This document shows positions 58,413 to 64,000 of a DNA stretch of 64,000 nt, one piece after another; the stretch's first letter is position 1, and each line of letters starts with the position of its first letter. A model generated the notes under the pieces. That model ran no database searches. It saw only the letters and a program-made list of their open reading frames with translations, and had not been told where the DNA came from. Both the position numbers and the translations under genes were made by a program. Origin of the DNA: Ewingella allii (GTDB lineage: Bacteria; Pseudomonadota; Gammaproteobacteria; Enterobacterales; Enterobacteriaceae); NCBI RefSeq assembly GCF_044430645.1, contig NZ_JAWUDN010000006.1, positions 186,001 to 250,000 on the forward strand. Direction: 5' to 3'.

Positions 58413-59432
58413 TCATTCGCAACGGCGGTTTTTTGTTGCCGGGTGCAATTGATAATAAGCGCGACCATAGGGCTTACTATTATTCGTCGGCGGTGTAGCC
58501 ACCTTCAGCCCGGAAACAAACAGTTGTGAATATTCACCTGAAACCCTCTGTTCCGGGTTACTGCTGGTTTCGAGATCGACATAGGTATAGCTCGATGGGT
58601 TATCTCGGTTAAATGACCAGATACCAATAAAGCTCAGTGGAGTGAGTTTGGCAAAGCGAGTTAGCGTATTGACATCGTCGAGCTTGAACATACTGGCATC
58701 ATCGTTAAGTCCAATCATCGGCGTGATTGCTACCTTGCTTAATCGTTGTTTTTCAGTGAGATCGGGATAAAGCGGGGCAATCTGCGCACTGATGCTCAGG
58801 GCCGCGTCGACCGCTGCCTTACCCATGTCAGTTTGGGTTGAAGGGTCATTATCGGGATCGCCATAGTCCATTGCCATACCGTTTACGCTGAATTCAAAAC
58901 CGGCATCTTTCGCCAGTTTAAGAATCGCGACGCCACTTGGATTCAAACCCGTAGGCATGGTTGGGAGGGTGAAACTGATTGCTACGTCGGGTTTGCGGCT
59001 GGCGACATTCTTAAGTGCAGCACAGATCTTCACGGCATCGAACAGGCCATTTTCCAAATCAAAGTCCAGCCCTTTGGCTTCGTAGAGTTCAATGGTGGTG
59101 ATATAGATCTCTTCGAGTTCAGTAATGGAGAAATGGGTTGAGATATCAGAGTTAGAAGCCCCGCCAAATGAAATGATCACCGACAGCCCCGCGCTGTTTA
59201 GCTCTTGCGCCAGAGGGAGCGCCCAGTCTAAAGGCATGGCAGAACTGGCTGCCCAGCATGGCGTATTGGTTTCGGGATTCAGTGTGATAAAACCAAAAAT
59301 CAATCCATCAATTTTCCATCTTAGTGCCCGCTCGTAATAGATTGGATTTGGGCGGCCCTGCGGGTAATTTTGCCAGTCGCTCCATTGTGCATTAATCGTG
59401 ACATCAATATAGGGGGTATATGAATTAGGCAT
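58413..59432 (-). CDS. GH18 chitinase-like glycoside hydrolase, single domain
   Basis: A 339-residue family 18 glycosidase. The SxGG motif is SFGG (residues 88-91) and the catalytic DxDxE is GLDFDLENG with Glu127 as acid/base, so it looks active. The chain is short, with no chitin-binding module, no PKD domain and no N-terminal signal peptide (MPNSYTPYIDVTINAQW). The start has GAGGAA 8 nt upstream. It begins only 45 nt after the AHL synthase gene with no terminator between, so the two are probably one operon. Substrate could be chitin, chitodextrins or another beta-1,4-GlcNAc polymer. Confidence 0.85.
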   Translation of the reverse strand: MPNSYTPYIDVTINAQWSDWQNYPQGRPNPIYYERALRWKIDGLIFGFITLNPETNTPCWAASSAMPLDWALPLAQELNSAGLSVIISFGGASNSDISTHFSITELEEIYITTIELYEAKGLDFDLENGLFDAVKICAALKNVASRKPDVAISFTLPTMPTGLNPSGVAILKLAKDAGFEFSVNGMAMDYGDPDNDPSTQTDMGKAAVDAALSISAQIAPLYPDLTEKQRLSKVAITPMIGLNDDASMFKLDDVNTLTRFAKLTPLSFIGIWSFNRDNPSSYTYVDLETSSNPEQRVSGEYSQLFVSGLKVATPPTNNSKPYGRAYYQLHPATKNRRCE

Positions 59433-59477
59433 AATAAATTCCTCGTATATGTTATTAGGTCTATTTTAAAAATGGGA

Positions 59478-60143
59478 TCACAGAGTTTTATTAAAGAGCG
59501 CATTATAAGTTTTAGTATTAATATTCATAAAAATAACCGTGGTATCGGTTTTGCCAATACGAATAGCTTCGCCAACACGATTAATGGAAATACCCTGAAT
59601 CAAGAGCATTCTTTCAATGGCGGTGGTGGTGACAAAGACATAACGCGAAATATCATTGTGCTGAGCGTACATCACCAAATTGCGTAATAAGCGAATAACG
59701 GATTGCGAAAAGCCGTAACTTTTTGAGTCGGCATTTTTTTCAAATGAGAAGCGGGAAAGCTCGCGGACGCTGTCAGAGCTGGGTATTGGCTGCTCGCTTT
59801 GCCAAAGGTAGGGGAAGATTTCACTGAGCATATAGGGGCTGGTGGTCGGCAATAACCTGACGCAGCCTTTAACATTATTATTAATGTCAGTTGTAACAAT
59901 ATATTGGGTTTGGTCATTGTCGAACTGATCGATTTCTAAATCATCAATGCTCGATACATCCCATTTGAGTCGTTGTTTAAATACGCGATGGCGTAAACCA
60001 AACATCGATAATAAGAGTTCTTGATTTTCCATTCCCCCAGAAATACAGCCATACAAAGAAGGGGATGGAATATCTTTATTAAGGATCTGGTGGCTGAGAG
60101 GAATAATCGTTCTCGCCAGCGGAATAATATCTGCTGTGCTCAT
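59478..60143 (-). CDS. LuxI-family N-acyl-homoserine lactone synthase
   Basis: This cytoplasmic enzyme makes an AHL signal from S-adenosylmethionine and an acylated carrier. All invariant residues of the family are present: Arg51 and Phe55 (LRHRVF), Trp61 (LKWDV), Asp72 and Asp75 (DQFD), Arg96 (GCVRLLPTTSPYML), Phe110 (FPYLW), Glu128 and Arg131 (VRELSRF). The pattern resembles LasI more than LuxI itself. With the first ATG the chain is 221 residues with an N-terminal extension of about 25; an internal ATG at residue 38 has a purine-rich stretch but at zero spacing. Codons are AT-rich. It is flanked by two chitinase genes. Confidence 0.93.
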   Translation of the reverse strand: MSTADIIPLARTIIPLSHQILNKDIPSPSLYGCISGGMENQELLLSMFGLRHRVFKQRLKWDVSSIDDLEIDQFDNDQTQYIVTTDINNNVKGCVRLLPTTSPYMLSEIFPYLWQSEQPIPSSDSVRELSRFSFEKNADSKSYGFSQSVIRLLRNLVMYAQHNDISRYVFVTTTAIERMLLIQGISINRVGEAIRIGKTDTTVIFMNINTKTYNALFNKTL

Positions 60144-60202
60144 GGTTAATTCTCATCATTTAAAGAGGAGTGCCTGCCGTAGCGGGGACTCATTTTTACC
60201 AG

Positions 60203-60231
60203 GAAAAACTGGGGAACAGAATGTTCCCCAG
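60203..60231 (-). terminator. Terminator of the large chitinase gene
   Basis: Read leftward, CTGGGGAACA, a 3-nt loop and its exact complement are followed at once by TTTTT. It separates the large chitinase from luxI, so luxI needs its own promoter or readthrough. Confidence 0.9.
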
Positions 60232-60247
60232 ATGGAGTGTGACTTAC

Positions 60248-62551
60248 TTACTTGTTATTACCCGGATTGCGGCCGCGTGGTGCGCAGGCTCTGCGAGACG
60301 GGCTGTTTGGCTGGCCGTCGGTTGGGTTAGCACCCAACTTGAGCCATGGTTCGCCACCTGCCGAGTCTTCAGTGCCAGGCTCAGTGCCCTGCGTCCACCA
60401 TTTCGCCACATAGTTGCTGCCTTTCCAGCTCACATGGTCGCCTTGGTTATACACAGCATTAGCATCCCATTGTGGGTAAGCGGAAGCGGGTTTCACAGTG
60501 ACATCGTAAGATGCCGTGCTGGTCAGCCCACCCACGTCAGTGACGGTCAGTTTGAAGGTCAACTTCTCGTCAGCCAGCACCGATGGTGCGATATAATTCA
60601 GCGTGCTGCCGGTTACTGAAGTCGCCTTGACGTTAGCCGGTAGCGTCCAGAAGTAGCTCAATGGCTGGCCTTCCGGGTCAGACGATTTAGTCCCGCTCAG
60701 AGTACCTGAAGCGCCACTGTTAACGGTCTGGTTGCCAGAGACAGAAGCCACCGGTGGCTGGTTTGCTCCACCAACAACGGTGAAGGTATAGCTGCTTGTA
60801 CCGGTTTTGCTGCCGTCGGACACGGTCAGTGAAACGGTGTAGCTGCTTTGGAAGCCCGTTTGCGGAACTTTTGCATAAATGATCGGGTCTGTCAGCCTAC
60901 CCCTGAATTCCAGACCGGCTGGCACGCTCCACTGATAAGTGATGGGATCACCCTCTGGGTCGAAGGAATGAGTCCCATCAAAGGTCAACTCGGTCGCTGG
61001 TAAGACCGGGCTTTTCGGCCCTTCGATTTGCGCGACAGGGGCGCGGTCAACCGGATCTGGCGAAGTGTTGATGCCTTTAAAGTAGAACGGCGACATATCA
61101 ATTTTTTGCGTGATAATCGGCGAGCCCAGGCCTTCGCGAGCCGCGTTGACCAGCAAACCGTTGTCCTGATCGGCAGTCCAGGTAAACACGCCGCCCAGCC
61201 CTCTATTGCGTGCATAAGCCGCTTTAGCTTTGACTGTACGTGGCGTATCCAAGGACAGGAACAGCTTAGACGTTGAGCTATACAGGTAATCTGCATCAGC
61301 GACTTCATCGGTATAGAGGTCAAAGCCGTTTTTACCTTTTTGCGCTTCTAAATCGAGGTAGTTGTTGATGATGTCATACCATTCGGTACTGCCTGACTCG
61401 AAAGTCCCCGTGGTGGTAGCCGCGCCCGGCTCATAGGTGCCGACCAGTGGAGAAAGTTGCGAGATAGAGGCATTGCGGGCGTTACGGGTGTAACCGGCAT
61501 AGCCGATATTGATATTGCTTTGCTGAACACCCAGACCAATCAGGAAGTCCACGGCTGCGTCGGTGCCATAGGTGGTGGCTTCGGTTTTGTGCAGGTTAGT
61601 GTGGTGGTTCAACGCCGGAGCCCAAGGGGTGCCGAAGAAGTCATAAGTCATCAGGTTGATGCCGTTAAGACCTGCATCCAATAAGCCCGGAATGTCCGAT
61701 TTTGCCAGAATGGCTGGATCCGCGGATGATGCGATACTGATCTTGGTATTCGGCAGACCCGCATTATTGAAGGCGTTGCGTAACTCTCTGATCAAATGCA
61801 CGTAGTAGACGCTATCGTCTTCAGCATATGGGTTGTTGTTACCCGGCGCACCTGGGTATTCCCAGTCGATATCCACTTCAGAGAACATTGGGAAACGTTT
61901 AAAGATATCCACAATGCTGGATGTGAAGCGTACCCGCTGGATTGGATCGCGAGCCATGTTGTAGAAACCATTACTCATAGTCCAGCCACCTACGCTGAAG
62001 GAGAGCACCAGATCGTGGCCTTCGGCTTTAGCGCGTTTTTGTAAATCACGCAAACCACCGAGTACGCCCTGAACTTTCTCCTGCTGGAAATCGTCCGGCA
62101 TGTTGACTTCTAGGTAGCCTGGGAAGCCGTTGTTAACGAAAGTCTGGGTATCGCCCCACACGTCAAGGAAAGTGACAGAGCCTTCCTGATCATGCAGACC
62201 GAAGGCTGCGGCGCCGTTAGCGATCGCGGTGGATTTCTCACCCAGGTCGCCGAGAATACCAACGAAACCGATGATCAGTTTGTCGAAAGCCGTCGGTGCG
62301 ACCAGTGCCAGGTCAACGCCACGGCCCCGGTCAGCGGGTTGCTGGCTGCCTTGCAGACGGCCGTCATACTGCGACCAGTCTGTGTAGTAACCAAATACCT
62401 TAGGACGACCGGCGTTGTTGTACTTGTTGTACACCGGCTTAGCTACGCGGGCAGAGGTATAGCTGTATTTCTCTGTAGAAGTAGCGGGATCAAAACCATC
62501 GATGCGGTAGGATTCTTCTGTAGCAGCATCAGGTTTAATGATATTTGACAT
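60248..62551 (-). CDS. Large GH18 chitinase with two PKD domains and a chitin-binding module
   Basis: A 767-residue chitinase. The GH18 domain (about 45-480) has SVGG (186-189), the catalytic VDIDWE with Glu231, and MTYD (301-304). Two PKD domains (about 504-592 and 599-687) and a CBM5/12 chitin-binding module (about 692-740, with YPQWDANAVYNQGDHVSWKG and AKWWTQG) follow. The catalytic domain, especially the region around YYTDWSQYDGRL and RGRGVDLA, resembles chitinases of Yersinia entomophaga-type Tc toxin complexes, as I recall them. There is no signal peptide. AAGGAA lies 6 nt before the ATG. It is divergent from luxR across a lux box. Confidence 0.93.
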   Translation of the reverse strand: MSNIIKPDAATEESYRIDGFDPATSTEKYSYTSARVAKPVYNKYNNAGRPKVFGYYTDWSQYDGRLQGSQQPADRGRGVDLALVAPTAFDKLIIGFVGILGDLGEKSTAIANGAAAFGLHDQEGSVTFLDVWGDTQTFVNNGFPGYLEVNMPDDFQQEKVQGVLGGLRDLQKRAKAEGHDLVLSFSVGGWTMSNGFYNMARDPIQRVRFTSSIVDIFKRFPMFSEVDIDWEYPGAPGNNNPYAEDDSVYYVHLIRELRNAFNNAGLPNTKISIASSADPAILAKSDIPGLLDAGLNGINLMTYDFFGTPWAPALNHHTNLHKTEATTYGTDAAVDFLIGLGVQQSNINIGYAGYTRNARNASISQLSPLVGTYEPGAATTTGTFESGSTEWYDIINNYLDLEAQKGKNGFDLYTDEVADADYLYSSTSKLFLSLDTPRTVKAKAAYARNRGLGGVFTWTADQDNGLLVNAAREGLGSPIITQKIDMSPFYFKGINTSPDPVDRAPVAQIEGPKSPVLPATELTFDGTHSFDPEGDPITYQWSVPAGLEFRGRLTDPIIYAKVPQTGFQSSYTVSLTVSDGSKTGTSSYTFTVVGGANQPPVASVSGNQTVNSGASGTLSGTKSSDPEGQPLSYFWTLPANVKATSVTGSTLNYIAPSVLADEKLTFKLTVTDVGGLTSTASYDVTVKPASAYPQWDANAVYNQGDHVSWKGSNYVAKWWTQGTEPGTEDSAGGEPWLKLGANPTDGQPNSPSRRACAPRGRNPGNNK

Positions 62552-62584
62552 AAGTATTCCTTACATTTCGCTAAGAGATTAAGT

Positions 62585-62615
62585 TTCTATGCCGAATAAA
62601 AATTCGGCTATAGAA
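62585..62615 (-). other. Strong hairpin in the chitinase 5' leader
   Basis: TTCTATGCCGAAT and ATTCGGCTATAGAA pair with a single bulge around a 4-nt A-loop, 34-64 nt upstream of the chitinase start codon. With no U-run after it, it may control mRNA stability or translation. Confidence 0.6.
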
Positions 62616-62741
62616 CCCGTTGAGGTATTCCAGACTTCGAGAATGAGTTTGGACTCAATTAATATTTATGCAAATTAGCGATATTTTACTTAATCTTTAT
62701 TGCTCATGGACTTATAGATAATAAAGAAAAAAAGTGATCAA

Positions 62742-62761
62742 ACCTGACAGTTATTGCAGGT
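62742..62761. promoter_or_regulatory. lux box between the large chitinase gene and luxR
   Basis: ACCTG-N10-CAGGT matches the arms and spacing of the classic 20-bp Vibrio fischeri lux box, and extends by one more pair (A/T). Facing the chitinase it abuts a TTGATC (-35-like) at 62736-62741. Facing luxR its centre is about 61 bp before the predicted start. Confidence 0.8.
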
Positions 62762-62778
62762 TCCTGAATGTGGAATAA

Positions 62779-62806
62779 TTGACAGTTCCCTTAAGCTTTC
62801 TATAAT
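62779..62806 (+). promoter_or_regulatory. Consensus sigma-70 promoter of luxR
   Basis: TTGACA and TATAAT, both perfect, are separated by 16 bp. The predicted start near 62813 is about 12 nt before the first luxR ATG. Confidence 0.85.
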
Positions 62807-62824
62807 CACAGCACGGCTCACCTT

Positions 62825-63556
62825 ATGCGTGGTTATAATATGATCAAAAGTGAGGGTGTATATACTAAGTTTACCGATCTCAATTACCTGGTCGATGACC
62901 AAATAAAAATCAAACTGGATAGGTGGATTTATTCAATAAAATTCGATAGTTATGCCTACGTCATCGTGCCCACTACCGGCTTCGATGACCTCTTTATACT
63001 GGAGGGTTTTAATGCGGAATGGAGGCGGCAATATATAGAGTATGGCTTTAACAAAATCGACCCAATTATTAATAAAGCACAGCACTACCAGTCACCTAAT
63101 ATTTGGACAAGCATCGACTTATCTTTAGATGACCAATTTTTGAATTGCGCAAGAATACACGGCATTCGTTATGGCTATTCAATATCATTACCCTTGAATG
63201 AGAAATATATTGGCGTGCTAAGCGTGGTCCGAAAAGATGATTATTTTATTTCCAATAAGGACTCGATAAGTATTATTGGCATGATGTCTATTTATCTACA
63301 GGAGTTTAATAATTGTGCAGCAAAACACTTTAATAAGTCTAATGAAGAGCGGATTGTTTTACCTTCGTTAACCAGCCGAGAGCAGGAGTGCCTGCACTGG
63401 CTGGCCGAAGGGAAGACCAGTTGGGAAATCAGCCGAATCCTCTCCATCTCGGAAAGAACGGCGGTTTTCCACATTAATAACTGCATGTTGAAATTGGGGG
63501 CGAAGAACCGGGTGCAGGCGATCATGAAGGCGGTGAGGGCAAATGTGTTGAAGTGA
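62825..63556 (+). CDS. LuxR-family quorum-sensing regulator
   Basis: A 243-residue AHL-responsive regulator. The N-terminal autoinducer-binding domain keeps the hallmark Trp66, Tyr70, Asp79, Pro80, Trp94 and Gly113. The C-terminal GerE-type helix-turn-helix (LTSREQECLHWLAEGKTSWEIS...VFHINNCMLKLGAKNR) keeps Glu186, Leu190 and Gly196. Thus it should both bind AHL and bind DNA. The ATG at 62825 or a second ATG five codons later could be the start; neither has a clear Shine-Dalgarno. It is strongly AT-rich (about one third G+C in sampled lines), unlike hemB. It probably pairs with the nearby luxI. Confidence 0.93.
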   Translation: MRGYNMIKSEGVYTKFTDLNYLVDDQIKIKLDRWIYSIKFDSYAYVIVPTTGFDDLFILEGFNAEWRRQYIEYGFNKIDPIINKAQHYQSPNIWTSIDLSLDDQFLNCARIHGIRYGYSISLPLNEKYIGVLSVVRKDDYFISNKDSISIIGMMSIYLQEFNNCAAKHFNKSNEERIVLPSLTSREQECLHWLAEGKTSWEISRILSISERTAVFHINNCMLKLGAKNRVQAIMKAVRANVLK

Positions 63557-63614
63557 AAGGATGAAAAAGCGACATCAACAGATGCCGCTGCGCGACGAGC
63601 TCGGCGTTTTGCGC

Positions 63615-64000
63615 CTAACGGGTTGGTCGCTGTAGTAGGTTCGGGTCCAGCACCACGCGGCTCGCCGCTTTGGACGGATGCCCCGGCTGTTCCACTCTGA
63701 CCATCAGGGTTAACACCGCAGCAATCAGGTAGAGTGCGGTATACACCCACACCACGCCGACAATATCAAAGAACGGCAGAATGATTGAAGCAATGGCGGG
63801 CGCCACAAAGTTACTTAGCCCGGCAGAAAGGTTATAAATCGAAATGGCCGCGCCTTTATGGTTAGGCTCCAGCACCGGGAAAACGGCGGTCATGGGCACA
63901 AAGGCGGCGACGGTAATGCCTAACATCACGGCAGGGACTAGCGCGACCCAGAAATTATGCCCGGCATAGACCGGCAGATAGTAGAAGGCCAGGCTGGAGA
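63615..64000 (-). CDS. MFS transporter, C-terminal part (partial at window end)
   Basis: The frame runs off the right edge, so only the last ~128 residues are seen. They contain several membrane helices and loops typical of the major facilitator superfamily (VMLGITVAAFVPMTAVFPVLEPNHKGAAISIYNLSAGLSNFVAPAIASIIL, VVWVYTALYLIAAVLTLMV in outline), ending in a short cytoplasmic tail. The stretch FPVLEPNHKGAAISIYN recalls MFS sugar or organic-acid transporters but the substrate cannot be assigned from this part. It is convergent with luxR; the gap of 58 nt shows no strong terminator. Confidence 0.75.
   Translation of the reverse strand, partial: SSLAFYYLPVYAGHNFWVALVPAVMLGITVAAFVPMTAVFPVLEPNHKGAAISIYNLSAGLSNFVAPAIASIILPFFDIVGVVWVYTALYLIAAVLTLMVRVEQPGHPSKAASRVVLDPNLLQRPTR

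Noticed and set aside
1..64000. CRISPR array, insertion sequence, integrase or prophage genes
   Set aside because: No regularly spaced short repeats, transposase motifs or phage proteins were seen on either strand.

Overview
The window is chromosomal DNA of a gamma-proteobacterium of the order Enterobacterales. The first 33 kb keep nearly the gene order of the Escherichia coli 21-22 min region (pepN, ssuEADCB, pyrD, zapC, ycbX, rlmL, uup, pqiABC, rmf, fabA, ycbZ, matP, ompA, sulA, sxy, yccS, yccF, helD, mgsA, yccT, yccU, hspQ, rlmI, acyP, tusE, yccA, tRNA-Ser). The proteins are clearly diverged from E. coli. Together with two copies of a Yersinia/Serratia-type palindromic repeat and the accessory gene content, this suggests Yersiniaceae (Serratia/Rahnella/Ewingella/Rouxiella-like). 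The genus is my inference.

Region 1 (1-33,100) is conserved core: sulfonate uptake and desulfonation, pyrimidine synthesis, cell division and nucleoid organisation (zapC, matP, sulA with a perfect LexA box), rRNA modification, the Pqi lipid-trafficking system, unsaturated fatty-acid synthesis and OmpA. Region 2 (33,300-33,830) holds two identical tRNA-Ser(UGA) genes, each with its own promoter and terminator. Region 3 (34,000-57,100) is accessory. It contains a Fbp/Afu-type ABC importer followed by an unusual chemoreceptor, a Tat-exported cupin, osmE, the antiporter cvrA, a LysR/SnoaL-like divergent pair, and an RBBP9-type hydrolase enclosed by direct and inverted repeat blocks. It ends with a GsiABCD-like peptide importer whose genes are divergently arranged with a ROK sugar kinase, a ROK regulator and an M81 (MlrC-like) metallopeptidase.

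Region 4 (57,358-64,000) starts with hemB and then carries a compact quorum-sensing/chitinase island. A GH18 chitinase with two PKD domains and a chitin-binding module, a LuxI-type AHL synthase and a second small GH18 protein all read leftward; a LuxR-type regulator reads rightward. Between the large chitinase and luxR lies a near-ideal lux box (ACCTG-N10-CAGGT). It abuts a -35-like element facing the chitinase and lies about 61 bp upstream of the predicted luxR start. The large chitinase resembles, from memory, the chitinases of insecticidal Tc toxin complexes, and neither chitinase has a signal peptide. This island is the most interesting part of the window. An MFS transporter gene runs off the right edge.

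No CRISPR array, insertion sequence, prophage or plasmid gene was seen.
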